Source: Psychrobacillus antarcticus
GTDB lineage: Bacteria; Bacillota; Bacilli; Bacillales_A; Planococcaceae
Assembly: GCF_029533155.1 (NCBI RefSeq)
Contig: NZ_JAIZDB010000037.1
Span: forward strand, 1-64,000
Length of the DNA stretch: 64,000 bases
Direction: 5' to 3'
A model generated the notes under the pieces. It saw only the letters and a list, made by a program, of their open reading frames with translations. It ran no database searches and was not told the origin of the DNA. Shown piece after piece: positions 40,243-49,181 of this stretch; position 1 is the first letter of the stretch, and each line of letters starts with the position of its first letter. The position numbers were made by a program, and so were the translations under genes.

Positions 40243-40906
40243 TAAATTGATACCCCAATCCACGTAACGTCCGAATTTCACCTTCGTCTTCTGACCAATT
40301 AGTGAGCGCTTTTCTCAGCCGTTTTATAGATAAATCAACTGCTCGATCACTGCCGTCGTAATCCCATCCCCATACATGTTCTATTAACTGATCTCTAGTA
40401 AATGTTTGGTTTGGTTTCTTGGCTAAAAAAAGTAATACCGACAAATCTCTAGGAGTTAGTAATATTTCATTTTCATCTAATTTTACTGAATGACCTTTAA
40501 AATCTATATGAAGCTTACCAAAAGTGAGGGTTGATGATTTTTCATTAGATACTCTTCTCAATACTGCCTTCACTCTTGCGACAACTTCATCTGCAATAAA
40601 GGGTTTAGCAATATAGTCATCTGCACCTTCGTCAAATCCTTCTAAGCGATAGTTTACGTCTCCTAATGCAGTTAGCATGATGACTGGGCAACTACCAAGC
40701 AAACGAATTTCTTTTAAAATTGCCCAACCGTTTTTTCCAGGAAGCATTATATCTAAAAGTACTAGGTCAGGGCCTGCCTTTTCAAATACCTCTATTGCTT
40801 CATCACCAGTGTAGCACTGCACAACTTCATAATTTTGCTTAGTTAAATATGCTTTCAATACTTGGCTAATGGCAAATTCATCTTCTACTATTAATATTTT
40901 TTTCAT
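40226..40906 (-). CDS. OmpR family response regulator
   Basis: A 226-residue regulator with receiver pocket Glu8-Asp9, phospho-acceptor Asp52 (LLDIMLPGKNG), Thr in VIMLTALGD and Lys in YIAKPF. The C-terminal winged helix has LTPRDLSVLLFLAKKPNQTFTRDQLIEHVWG and the recognition helix RAVDLSIKRLRKAL. Pairs with the kinase that overlaps it. The regulator gene starts 210 bases after the carbohydrate-binding lipoprotein gene, separated by a terminator. Confidence 0.94.
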   Translation of the reverse strand: MKKILIVEDEFAISQVLKAYLTKQNYEVVQCYTGDEAIEVFEKAGPDLVLLDIMLPGKNGWAILKEIRLLGSCPVIMLTALGDVNYRLEGFDEGADDYIAKPFIADEVVARVKAVLRRVSNEKSSTLTFGKLHIDFKGHSVKLDENEILLTPRDLSVLLFLAKKPNQTFTRDQLIEHVWGWDYDGSDRAVDLSIKRLRKALTNWSEDEGEIRTLRGLGYQFNVHQK

Positions 40907-41020
40907 CTGTCCATCACACCCTTTAACTGATATTACTTAATTTCTTACATTATACCACCGTTTTATGTCAGATAAATGTCGACTGGAATCTTGCTGAATT
41001 TTATAGCTTAAATGTTTAAA

Positions 41021-41062
41021 AAACAGCCCTAAAACCGATATTTTCGATTTTGTAGGCTGTTT
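41021..41062 (-). terminator. terminator of the carbohydrate-binding lipoprotein gene
   Basis: AAACAGCC and GGCTGTTT outer arms with an inner CGAT/CGA pairing; on the minus strand TTTTTT follows. About 55 bases past the stop codon. Confidence 0.7.
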
Positions 41063-41118
41063 TCTAATGGAAACTTATTTTGTTAATAACAACTTATCAT
41101 ATTTAATAATATATTGAA

Positions 41119-43416
41119 CTATTCGTTGGAAGTATCTTCATTGTTTTCTGGTTGTTGCTGCTCTTGAGGTCTTCCAAAGCCACCTCCGCCTCCACCTGGC
41201 ATATTACCTCCCATTCCTCCACCCATCATTGATGAGCTGGCTTCTGTCACTCCACTACTATTTAAGTAAGTCATGACTGTTGTAGGTGAATAGGTCACAC
41301 TATCTGTTGGAGCTGTTGTCTTTGCATTTGTATAGACCCCGTCTATAACTTCACCAGTTATAGTTCCCCCATGACTGATAGTTGACTCTACATTTAGCTC
41401 TAAATCTGGAGAACTAATAACGATCATTTGATACATTTTTTCCGGTGCTACTGTGATAATTTGCTCACCATCCGCATTTGTCACAGTAACTGGTGTATTA
41501 GCTTCAAGTGTCTCATCAAATGTCATCATTATCGTGTTTTGTGTAGATTCATCAGATACACCTAAAGGCATTCCTGCACTACCAGAAGCTATTAATGTTC
41601 CACCTTCCATTTTAAATGTTCCATCATAATCTAATGTACCATTCATCATCTCCGTTGGACCATAAACGATAGCAGTACCACCCGTCATTGTAATATTCGT
41701 ATTAGAGTCTAATCCATCACCATCTGCATCGACATATAGATAGCCCCCAGAAATCGTAAGCTGACCATCCTCGGTTGCCGTATCGTCTTCTTCTAATTCC
41801 TCAGTTTCCGTAGTTGTGGAGGCTTGATCAAAGGCCCCAAACATTTCATTCATACTACTTCCACCGCTTACATTGACTCCATCGTCTGCTGCTTTTAGAT
41901 GAACGGTCCCGTCAGAAATCTCTATATTAGTCCCTTCAATACCCTCTAGGCTTTTTAAGATTGTAATATCACCACCGGCAATAAATACATTACCATCTGC
42001 ATGTATACCATCATCACCCGTTGAAAGAGTTTCTTCTCCACCCTGAATAGTTAAATCTCCATTACTATGCAGTGCATCATCCACTGCATCGACCGTAACA
42101 GTACCACCTACGATATTTAAATTTTTTCCTGCTTTTATTCCTTTTTGACTTGTAGTCTCATCAACAGAAGCATTGGCGGTATTATTCTCTGTATCTTTTT
42201 CTACTGGAGCTTTTTGTTCTTTATTTTGCTGTTCTTCTGGCGGAGTCTTTTGTCCTGTACTTTCCCCTGGCATTTGTCCGTCTTTCGGTTGACGGTCCAT
42301 ACCTCCACCACCTGGTGGCGTCATGGATTCAAAAGTTGTTGTTAAATATGCTCGAATTTCAGTTGTTGTCATGCCCTCGATTTCAGTAGAAATATCAATT
42401 GGGAAATTCATATTCTCCATATTCTCAACAAATGCTTCTACTTCCTCATCTGTCATTGAACTGAAATCCATACTCATTCCTGCACCCATTTCTGGCATTT
42501 CGCCTGGGCCATTTCCTCCGCCCATTCCCATGTCTGACTCAGAAGAAGTGACGGTTTCTGGACTACCATCTCCAGTTTTTATGGAGAATTCACCATCAAC
42601 TACGATAATTTCTTTTTCAGCTTGTAAACCATCGCCTTGCGCTTTCACATTTAAATAGCCGCTTTCGAGAACTATATTGCCTCGAGCTGCATCCCCATCA
42701 TTTGATGATTTTACACCATCGCCACCCGCAGTTATATTAACTGTAGCATTAGACAAAGCAAACACATCGCGACCGACAACACCATCATCAATTGCTGTTA
42801 CATTAATAGTCCCACCTGTAACGATCAAGTCATCACGGCTTGTTATTCCGTCTTTGTACTGACCATTAACAGTCAACATACCAGTACCATTAATGACTAA
42901 ATCATCCTTACTAAAAATAGCTGCTCCAACTTCCTGATTTGCATCGTTCTCATAGACATAAGCAGTTGCGTCTGTAAAGTTATTTTCGGTTCCTTCTTCA
43001 AGCGAGATAATCGTTTTATTTGATTGCTCTATATTAATTGCTGCGTTAGTAGATGAGGTAATCTCTACACCATTCAATATTAAGCGTACATTTCCCGTAT
43101 CCTCCGTATTTACTTTAATCTGGCCAGCAGAGAGTGCTCCTTCCAGTACATAAGTACCTGATGAATGAATCTCTACATTTTGTCCATTAATAATAACACC
43201 ACCGGAGCCGTCAAAAGTCGTTGCCTCATCATCTAATGTTATTTTTGTAAAAGCATCTCCTTCCCAGGCAGTATAATAATCTTCTGAATCATAATCTACA
43301 TATGAAGATATTAATGCTTCCGTATCCATTGTTGTCTCTGTACTACTCTTTTCACTACAACCGCCAACAATTAAAATTGCCGAAAAAGCTAATGATATTG
43401 TTCCTTTTTTCCTCAT
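41119..43416 (-). CDS. carbohydrate-binding domain lipoprotein (Cthe_2159-like)
   Basis: A 765-residue lipoprotein with lipobox ILIVGGC. It consists of repeated beta-helix turns of the type TLTVNGQYKDGITSRDDLIVTGGTINVTAIDDGV and NITMTGGTAIVYGPT, which match the Cthe_2159 carbohydrate-binding (parallel beta-helix) family with calcium-binding Asp/Asn turns. A low-complexity insert of about 150 residues (about 290-430, rich in Met, Gly, Pro, Glu) splits the helix. The C-terminal tail is Gly/Met-rich (MMGGGMGGNMPGGGGG). AGGAGG precedes the ATG. Third gene after a VTC-domain protein and DUF4956 protein. Confidence 0.88.
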   Translation of the reverse strand: MRKKGTISLAFSAILIVGGCSEKSSTETTMDTEALISSYVDYDSEDYYTAWEGDAFTKITLDDEATTFDGSGGVIINGQNVEIHSSGTYVLEGALSAGQIKVNTEDTGNVRLILNGVEITSSTNAAINIEQSNKTIISLEEGTENNFTDATAYVYENDANQEVGAAIFSKDDLVINGTGMLTVNGQYKDGITSRDDLIVTGGTINVTAIDDGVVGRDVFALSNATVNITAGGDGVKSSNDGDAARGNIVLESGYLNVKAQGDGLQAEKEIIVVDGEFSIKTGDGSPETVTSSESDMGMGGGNGPGEMPEMGAGMSMDFSSMTDEEVEAFVENMENMNFPIDISTEIEGMTTTEIRAYLTTTFESMTPPGGGGMDRQPKDGQMPGESTGQKTPPEEQQNKEQKAPVEKDTENNTANASVDETTSQKGIKAGKNLNIVGGTVTVDAVDDALHSNGDLTIQGGEETLSTGDDGIHADGNVFIAGGDITILKSLEGIEGTNIEISDGTVHLKAADDGVNVSGGSSMNEMFGAFDQASTTTETEELEEDDTATEDGQLTISGGYLYVDADGDGLDSNTNITMTGGTAIVYGPTEMMNGTLDYDGTFKMEGGTLIASGSAGMPLGVSDESTQNTIMMTFDETLEANTPVTVTNADGEQIITVAPEKMYQMIVISSPDLELNVESTISHGGTITGEVIDGVYTNAKTTAPTDSVTYSPTTVMTYLNSSGVTEASSSMMGGGMGGNMPGGGGGGFGRPQEQQQPENNEDTSNE

Positions 43417-43437
43417 ACTACTACCTCCTATAAAAGA

Positions 43438-43461
43438 AAGGTCTGTAAATTTACAGACCTT
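43438..43461 (-). terminator. hairpin between DUF4956 gene and lipoprotein gene
   Basis: Perfect 24-base palindrome with half-site AAGGTCTGTAAA, followed on the minus strand by TTCTTTT. It may reduce read-through into the third gene of the cluster. Confidence 0.75.
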
Positions 43462-43467
43462 TTCTCC

Positions 43468-44154
43468 TTATGCTGTAAAGTTTCCATCATAACTTAGCAT
43501 TACTGCCGAAGACACACCTTTTACATGTGAAATATCGGAAACAATTTTTGTATCATTTTCTTTCACACGTATTTCATATGTTACTTCCGTTTCATAATCT
43601 AAAATATGGGACTTCGATTTTAATGCATATTTCTTCGTTGAACTTTTTAATAATTGGTCAATAGCATCTGCTGCTTCACCGTTAGCAAATTTCACAACTA
43701 ATAAGTATGGATTTTCTATTACAATTTTATTGGCAAATACGATAATAACTAAACTTATTAAGACTGTGCCAACTATTCCCAACACGACAAAACCTGCCCC
43801 ACATAAAATCCCTACAATTACTGACCAAAATAAGTAGACTAAATCCATCGGATCCTTAATCGGCGTACGGAAACGAACGATAGATAACGCCCCTACCATA
43901 CCGAGTGATAATAGAACATTTTGACTGATACCCATTATAACTAGCGCTGTCGCCATTGTCATAATCATTAATGAAATATTAAATGTATGTGAGTAAATTA
44001 CACCATTAAACGTTTTCTTATAAACTATATAAATAACTACCCCTAACAGGAATGCTGAAATAAGACCTATTAGTGAATCTGTTAAAGAAAATGAAGCTGT
44101 TTTTTCTATAAAACTTGATTTGAAAATATCTGTAAAAGTTGTTGAAGTTGCCAT
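43468..44154 (-). CDS. DUF4956 membrane protein
   Basis: A 228-residue protein with four membrane segments (LIGLISAFLLGVVIYIVY, FNISLMIMTMATALVIMGI, LVYLFWSVIVGILCGAGFVV, GTVLISLVIIVFAN) and the family's conserved SLGMVGALSIVRFRTPIKDP motif between segments two and three. The C-terminal cytosolic part (about 80 residues) has a ferredoxin-like look. Members are almost always beside VTC-domain proteins. Function not established. AGGAGG lies 8 bases before the ATG; 16 bases after the VTC gene. Confidence 0.93.
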   Translation of the reverse strand: MATSTTFTDIFKSSFIEKTASFSLTDSLIGLISAFLLGVVIYIVYKKTFNGVIYSHTFNISLMIMTMATALVIMGISQNVLLSLGMVGALSIVRFRTPIKDPMDLVYLFWSVIVGILCGAGFVVLGIVGTVLISLVIIVFANKIVIENPYLLVVKFANGEAADAIDQLLKSSTKKYALKSKSHILDYETEVTYEIRVKENDTKIVSDISHVKGVSSAVMLSYDGNFTA

Positions 44155-44170
44155 TTCTAAATCCTCCTAA

Positions 44171-44872
44171 TTATATATACATTCGACTTAATTGATATTT
44201 GGAATACGCTTCATGTGTTGTATTAATACCTTGTAGCATCATTTTCACCATGTCTGGTAAGTACTCGTCATACTTCACTTCTAAGATGACCTCTGTCGGC
44301 TCGAGTACATCAACCATGGGTAGATTTTTGTTGAACATATCTGTATTGCGCAAGCTTGACTGCACTTTGCTATCAAATGTTACTCTGACATTTCCGTACA
44401 AATAAACATAAGCCTCTCTCTCATAATCCACTACTGACATGGGCTTAATTAAGTTCATTTTCATTTCTAAGTACAAGTCACAAATTAATGATCGATTGTC
44501 TTTTTCCATCCATAAAATATCCCCGACACGAATTTTTTCAAATTCTAAACGTGTCATATTACACTTAGATTTAAAAGTTAAATTATTACGCTTACTTTTC
44601 CGTTCAAGATTTATAATCTCTTCGTTGTTCCCATAAATACGGACACGATATTTATCTCTAGTTAAATACCCTTCCTTTTTCTCGTTCATGACTTTGTTTT
44701 CAAAGTTATCAAAGTAGCACGAACGAATGGTATATTTTCCAGTGGGACCAGCATGTGTATCTAAATGCATCACATATTTCATTTTATTTTTTAGTAACAT
44801 ATAATCTATATATGTGATGCCATATTTCAGTTCTTGTCGCCCCTTCGGATTAAATGATGTTTGAATAGGCAT
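44171..44872 (-). CDS. VTC-domain protein (polyphosphate polymerase-like)
   Basis: A 233-residue protein of the VTC/CYTH tunnel fold. Motifs include FNPKGRQELKYGITYIDY (Arg/Lys at the tunnel start), TIRSCYFDN, YRVRIYG, INLERKSKRNN (ExK-type), and VILEVKYDEYLP near the C terminus. In yeast Vtc4 this domain makes polyphosphate from ATP. Whether the bacterial copy does so is not proved. AAAGGAG precedes the ATG at 44872; 15 extra codons upstream are in frame but lack a site. First gene of the cluster with DUF4956 and a carbohydrate-binding lipoprotein. Confidence 0.9.
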   Translation of the reverse strand: MPIQTSFNPKGRQELKYGITYIDYMLLKNKMKYVMHLDTHAGPTGKYTIRSCYFDNFENKVMNEKKEGYLTRDKYRVRIYGNNEEIINLERKSKRNNLTFKSKCNMTRLEFEKIRVGDILWMEKDNRSLICDLYLEMKMNLIKPMSVVDYEREAYVYLYGNVRVTFDSKVQSSLRNTDMFNKNLPMVDVLEPTEVILEVKYDEYLPDMVKMMLQGINTTHEAYSKYQLSRMYI

Positions 44873-45002
44873 TATTACACTCCTTTTTATATTTAATGTG
44901 CTTCGCAAAAATATCAACTAACTTGCTGATAAATCTACTTTAACTTTTAAATAAGTCAGCAATACGTCAAGCAAATAAATTTGAATTTTTGTTATAAGTA
45001 TA

Positions 45003-45044
45003 AAAAGAGGATGGAAGTGACTAATGTCGCTTCCATCCTCTTTT
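45003..45044. terminator. bidirectional hairpin terminator
   Basis: AAAAGAGGATGGAAGTGAC and near-perfect complement with a 4-base loop; T-runs on both sides. It lies between yhaR and the VTC gene. Confidence 0.8.
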
Positions 45045-45071
45045 GTTGTTAATAAAATATGTAATCATATA

Positions 45072-45103
45072 AAAAGGAGGATCAACTAAATGATCCTCCT
45101 TTT
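45072..45103 (-). terminator. yhaR terminator
   Basis: AAAAGGAGGATCA and complement (45072-45084, 45091-45103), 4 bases past the yhaR stop; on the minus strand T follows. Confidence 0.85.
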
Positions 45104-45107
45104 AAAT

Positions 45108-45887
45108 TTATCTACCCTTAAACTCAGGTTTTCTTTTTTCAACAAATGCTTTAATGCCCTCTAAATGATCTTCGGTTCTTCGCATTGCGGATTGCGTAAC
45201 AGCTTCTTTTTCTAACACAGTTTGTAATTCATTTAGTTTGGTTGCGTGTAAGATTTCTTTTGATGCAATCATTGCAGCAATTGGTGATTGAATTAGTTTT
45301 TGTGCATAAGATGCCGCAGTTGCTGAACCTAAACCATCGGAAGTAACTTCATCCACAAGTCCGATTTTCTGTGCTTCTTTTCCGGAGAAAAGCTGCCCGC
45401 TCCACATAAGCTGTTTCGCTTTTGGAATCCCTACTCTTTCTTTTAAGAAGAAATGGCCTCCACCGTCTGGAACTAGCCCAATTCCGATAAAATTCATAGC
45501 GAGCTTGCTATTTTCCTCAGCTATGATAATATCGCACCCTAACACTATACTAAAACCTAATCCAGCAGCAGCACCGTGAACTGATGCAATCGTAATCTGC
45601 GGTAACTTATATAAAGTTGTAGCAATTCTTGTAAGATACGTCATCGCCTCGTCAATGTCTAAAGGATTCTCTTTATCTAGCATTGCTTTAATGTCTCCAC
45701 CAGCGGAAAATGCTCGCCCTTCCCCTTTTATAACTAACACTTGAACTGATTTGTCTGTTTGCAGAGATTCTAGACTTTCAGCCAGTTCTCTCATCATTAC
45801 TCCATTCATCGAGTTCATCGCTTCTGGACGATTCAATGTTAAAGTCGCAATACGACCTTCTTTTTCTAACAATAAAGTATTATACAT
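45108..45887 (-). CDS. yhaR: enoyl-CoA hydratase/isomerase family protein YhaR
   Basis: A 259-residue crotonase-fold protein. Oxyanion-hole motifs are SAGGDIKAML at about 63-72 and ASVHGAAAGLGFSIVLGCDIIIA at about 101-123; SKLAMNFIGIGLVPDGGGHFFL carries the Gly-rich active-site region, with Asp in place of one usual catalytic Glu (VPDGGG). Likely acts on acyl-CoA substrates, perhaps the phenylacetate-type PaaG branch. The ATG at 45887 is 7 bases after AAAGGGG; the ATG at 45893 is too close. Confidence 0.92.
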   Translation of the reverse strand: MYNTLLLEKEGRIATLTLNRPEAMNSMNGVMMRELAESLESLQTDKSVQVLVIKGEGRAFSAGGDIKAMLDKENPLDIDEAMTYLTRIATTLYKLPQITIASVHGAAAGLGFSIVLGCDIIIAEENSKLAMNFIGIGLVPDGGGHFFLKERVGIPKAKQLMWSGQLFSGKEAQKIGLVDEVTSDGLGSATAASYAQKLIQSPIAAMIASKEILHATKLNELQTVLEKEAVTQSAMRRTEDHLEGIKAFVEKRKPEFKGR

Positions 45888-46035
45888 ATACATTCCCCTT
45901 TATAAGTGAATAGTCATTCATTCTTTTATTACATTCGTCATAACGTTTTAAAATCCTTCTTTAAAAGTGTTTTTGTTAAACTTTTTAAGCTATTATATCC
46001 TTTATAGTGGGAAGAATGGGACCCTGTGTAGAGTT

Positions 46036-46109
46036 TTTACTTGCGGTACCGGGCTGTTTACTCGCTCTGCTTCTCTGTTTACTTGCGCCTAATGGTCAAT
46101 TACTTGCGA
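46036..46109 (+). repeat. four-copy 21-base repeat with TTTACTTGCG core
   Basis: Cores TTTACTTGCG, TTTACTCGCT, TTTACTTGCG and ATTACTTGCG begin at 46036, 46057, 46078 and 46099, exactly 21 bases apart. The bases between cores differ. No gene is present in 45894-46136. Confidence 0.8.
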
Positions 46110-46137
46110 AACGGGATATTTATCCATTTAAATTAAC

Positions 46138-46832
46138 TAAGAAAAACCGGGCAAAATACGCCCGGTACTTTAGGATCTAAACCCGTTTCTACTGTTTTCG
46201 AAGGGCTTTGGACAGACTTATTGCTATATAATTACCGTTTGATTTTTTAAAGATGCTGGTCGTGACTGAAGTCACGACCAGCATCTTTTTTTCTCGGTAA
46301 TCTTATGGCTATTGACTGTCCGTCGCCCTTCTACAACTTCTAGAAACGGGTTAGTTCATTTTTTGGGTAACTAGAGAAAAGATACTATCCTAATAATAGA
46401 GGAAGCTCACGAAGATGCAATTTCGTTCGCTATTTCGCTTCTTTATTGGGCAGACACTTACTATTTTTCTTTTTTTCCACTAGTAAAAAAGGAAATCTAC
46501 TATCTTCATTCTTCCTTACACAATTTCATTCTCAAATTCAACAGACGGTTTTATCCCTACATTAACTCGGACTACTCTTCTAATATAAGCGAGAGTCTAT
46601 GCAATATCTCCTAGTTGAGTACTACTCACTTAATTGATTGGAGTGCAGGGTGGCGACTCCTGTGGGAACAGCACGAGCTGAAAGCCCCGCAGGAACGTAG
46701 TGACGAGGAGATTGAAGCCGTGCCCACGGAACGCGTCCACCTGAAACGGAAATCAGCAGTATTATTCATTCTTTCAAGTCCCATGAATCCAGTGTACACG
46801 GTACATTTTTGTATACTTTCTTATCTTTCAAA
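46138..46832. repeat. composite intergenic repeat, copy 3
   Basis: Same order as copies 2, 4 and 6: ACCGGGC-GCCCGGT hairpin, TTTTCGAAGGGCTTTGGAC, terminator hairpin GATGCTGGTCGTGAC with complement (46252-46285), GATGCAATTTCGTTCGC, CCACTAGTAAAAAAGGAAATC, TTTTATCCCTACATTAACTC, then the GC-rich module ATTGATTGGAGTG ... GGAAATCAGCAGTAT (46633-46762). The module here is the simple form without nested hairpins. It abuts the yheA terminator. Confidence 0.88.
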
Positions 46833-46866
46833 AAAGAACCTCTCCTAAAATAGGAAAAGTTCTTTT
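46833..46866 (-). terminator. yheA terminator
   Basis: AAAAGAACCTCTCCTA and TAGGAAAAGTTCTTTT arms, 10 bases past the stop on the minus strand. Confidence 0.75.
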
Positions 46867-46876
46867 CATTTATTTA

Positions 46877-47221
46877 TTAGATACCTTCATAAAGTTCTTG
46901 AACTGGCTTAATAAGCACGCGATTTACTTCTTCAATTAGTTGGCTTAGAGCCATTTCTGCTTGAAGCATATGGAATATCTTTTCGTTTCCTTGCGCAAGC
47001 TGAGCCGTTTTTTGTGCATACTCGATTTCTTCTCCAGAAATTTCTTCTCCATTCATTTGCTTCTCTTGAAGAGACATTTGAACTTTACGGAAACTTTGAA
47101 ATAAAGCTAGAGCTTGTTCATCAGCTTTTACAGATTCGACTGCTGTCTGTACATTGGAGAACTCGTCTGTTTGACGTAGTGTTTTTTCTAGTTTGTTAAT
47201 GTCATCATAAATGTTAATCAT
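46877..47221 (-). CDS. yheA: YlbF/YmcA family protein YheA
   Basis: A 114-residue all-helical protein of the YlbF/YmcA/YheA family (Com_YlbF). It contains VKADEQALALFQSFRKVQMSLQEKQMNGEEIS and KTAQLAQGNEKIFHMLQAEMALSQLIEEVNRVL, typical of the family. The paralogues YlbF, YmcA and YaaT form the Y-complex that affects RNase Y and development; the role of YheA is unknown. AAAGGAG precedes the ATG. It follows yheB by 19 bases and is probably co-transcribed. Confidence 0.94.
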   Translation of the reverse strand: MINIYDDINKLEKTLRQTDEFSNVQTAVESVKADEQALALFQSFRKVQMSLQEKQMNGEEISGEEIEYAQKTAQLAQGNEKIFHMLQAEMALSQLIEEVNRVLIKPVQELYEGI

Positions 47222-47240
47222 GTTTGTAAGCTCCTTTAGT

Positions 47241-48383
47241 TTAAGTAGTAAAGAATACGATCAACCCTTGAATAATACCGATAAGTCCACCAAGAACCCC
47301 ACCTAGAATGGTAATCATTTTGAACTCTCTTTTCGAAATACCAAGGACAATCTCCTCTAAGCGAGATACTGGGAAACTATCTACTTGCTCTTTTACCATA
47401 TCTTCTAATTTCATTTTACGCAAGACTTCTTCCAGCTTTGTTTCTGCTTCCTGGAATGCAAATGTCGTCACTTTTGGTATAAGATATGACTCTGTCCAAC
47501 TAGATGCTTCTGGAAAATAATGTGTGAAGCTATAATTTAATTTTTCTTCAATTGCTAATTGTTCTGTCAAATATACTTTTACATTTTTAATAATCGGGTC
47601 AAAGTCAAAACCGTCCATCATTTCATTGAGCGGGCGATCCTTTAATTTCTCCCATTCATTTCGAACAATTTTCTCAAGCATACCTTTTGTTCCTGGTGCT
47701 CTTAGGAATTTTAATATTTCGGGTTGAACTTTTCCAGCAAGTGATGATGATTCACCCATGAACATTTGAATCATATTGCCGAGCGTCCCTTTTGTAGAAA
47801 GGAAGTCATCAATAAGATTTTTCACGGTCATCTTGCCTTCTTCCGATTCGAAGAAATCTTCACCCTTTAGTAAAATGTACGAAACAATTTCTCCAACTTT
47901 GGTATCCGCTTTTTGTTGCCAATCAATTGGCGCAAGCTGACGTATACTTTCTTGTTCGAATCTAGTTTTTAATTGACTAAATTGAACATCTACCTGTTCT
48001 TCTATCTTATGATTTACAATAGTTGGCACGTTTTCTAGTCCAGCAAGTTGCAACCAATCTTTTATCGTTTTGTCCGATTGAAAGACTTTTTCATTCAGTT
48101 GCTCTGTTAAGAAGTGATTTGCTTTATTTTTCATTTCTTCGTTGAAATATTTTTTCTTGAAAATATCAGGCGTCAACAGATGTTGGATAACAGTATTTCC
48201 TAATTGCTTTGCCAGTTCATCACGTCTTTTAGGGATTAAGCCTGGTGTGAACGGGATGCGCCACGACCCTATATATTTTGCCTCATGAGGTCTGAATAGC
48301 ATTTGAATAGCCAAGTGATTAGTTACCGCTCCAATTGCTGCTCCGACCACTGCCATGAATGTGATTGTCCATATAAAATTCAT
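47241..48383 (-). CDS. yheB: DUF445 family protein YheB
   Basis: A 380-residue protein with membrane segments at both ends (NFIWTITFMAVVGAAIGAVTNHLAIQMLF and MITILGGVLGGLIGIIQGLIVFF) and a long helical region between them. The N-terminal GAVTNHLAIQMLFRPHEAKYIG motif is the mark of DUF445. Function unknown; in Bacillus it is linked to the spore or mother cell by context only. The ATG at 48383 is preceded by AAAGGTG. Upstream yheC-yheD of B. subtilis are not here. Confidence 0.93.
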   Translation of the reverse strand: MNFIWTITFMAVVGAAIGAVTNHLAIQMLFRPHEAKYIGSWRIPFTPGLIPKRRDELAKQLGNTVIQHLLTPDIFKKKYFNEEMKNKANHFLTEQLNEKVFQSDKTIKDWLQLAGLENVPTIVNHKIEEQVDVQFSQLKTRFEQESIRQLAPIDWQQKADTKVGEIVSYILLKGEDFFESEEGKMTVKNLIDDFLSTKGTLGNMIQMFMGESSSLAGKVQPEILKFLRAPGTKGMLEKIVRNEWEKLKDRPLNEMMDGFDFDPIIKNVKVYLTEQLAIEEKLNYSFTHYFPEASSWTESYLIPKVTTFAFQEAETKLEEVLRKMKLEDMVKEQVDSFPVSRLEEIVLGISKREFKMITILGGVLGGLIGIIQGLIVFFTT

Positions 48384-48449
48384 CAATTTCACCTTTTTCC
48401 TCTAGCTTCTAGATTATTATAGCAGAGGTTAGGCAAACACTAAAAGAAT

Positions 48450-48839
48450 TTACAAATAATGAAGCATAGTAGACAAACGGATTGCATGCTCCGTTTCATC
48501 ATGCATGGCAACAAATAGCGGTGCATATGCTTGCTGGATTGGTATTAACAGCAACATTTCTTTATAAAGCTCCGCAGCTTCTAATTCATCTCTTATCGCA
48601 TATTTAATGCATTCATCTAAGTCTGTACATAAAACATGTTCCGGAAAGTTTTGTACAAACGTACCAGTCAGCATATAATAGAGTTGTTGGAACATTTCGT
48701 AATGGCTTTTTTCATCCTCATAAATATGTTCGATAAAACCTTGCAAATAGGGATCATCCGTCAATTTATACATAGAACGATAAAAATGATAATCATGATA
48801 TTCATTAAGTATGGCTTGCCTTAATTGCTCATTAAACAA
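48450..48839 (-). CDS. ferritin-like (rubrerythrin-type) protein
   Basis: A 129-residue four-helix protein. Two helices carry E-x6-Y and E-x2-H type pairs: LNEYHDYHFYRSM, YEDEKSHYEMFQQL, RDELEAAELYKEML and HDETEHAIRLSTML. These give a ferritin-like di-metal site (Glu13, Glu41/His45, Glu86, Glu115/His118 by rough count). Starts with TTG, 8 bases after AAGGAG. Function is probably iron or peroxide related; the exact family is not known to me. Divergent from yheE. Confidence 0.8.
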   Translation of the reverse strand: MFNEQLRQAILNEYHDYHFYRSMYKLTDDPYLQGFIEHIYEDEKSHYEMFQQLYYMLTGTFVQNFPEHVLCTDLDECIKYAIRDELEAAELYKEMLLLIPIQQAYAPLFVAMHDETEHAIRLSTMLHYL

Positions 48840-48911
48840 TTCGATGCTCCTTCACTAGTCATTTATACTAGTGTATGCAAACAAATTAACTCACATGAAA
48901 GGTTGATAGTC

Positions 48912-49115
48912 TTGCTACAACACTTTAGCTTCAAATCACTTTATGAAAACAAACAACTCCCTGGTTGGTCCATCTCTTTCTTTTATAAACAACAGCGATA
49001 TGCTGCTGAATATGGATCAGATGGGACGATAAAATGGCTAGGAGAAGCCCCAGCTGATGAAGAAACAGTGAAAAAAATGATACATGAACTAATGTTATTT
49101 CATGTGTATGATTGA
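48912..49115 (+). CDS. yheE: YheE family protein
   Basis: A 67-residue protein matching the YheE (DUF5342) family: LLQHFSFKSLYENKQLPGWSISFFYKQQRYAAEYGSDGTIKW followed by a helix EETVKKMIHELMLFHVYD. I choose the TTG at 48912 because GAAAGG lies about 9 bases before it; the longer open frame starting at 48825 has no site and would overlap the divergent gene's start. Function unknown. Confidence 0.85.
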   Translation: MLQHFSFKSLYENKQLPGWSISFFYKQQRYAAEYGSDGTIKWLGEAPADEETVKKMIHELMLFHVYD

Positions 49116-49136
49116 AAAATTAATAGCCAAACGCCA

Positions 49137-49175
49137 AAATGTATGGAAATGATTGTTATTTACTTCCATACATTT
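49137..49175. terminator. bidirectional terminator between yheE and MFS gene
   Basis: AAATGTATGGAA and complement with a 15-base loop; seven T follow on the plus strand, and the minus strand also has TTTTGG. It lies between convergent genes. Confidence 0.75.
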
Positions 49176-49181
49176 TTTTAT

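Noticed and set aside
45894-46136. Coding repeat read from the 21-base array
   Set aside because: No open frame with a start spans the four repeats and the spacers are not conserved as codons.
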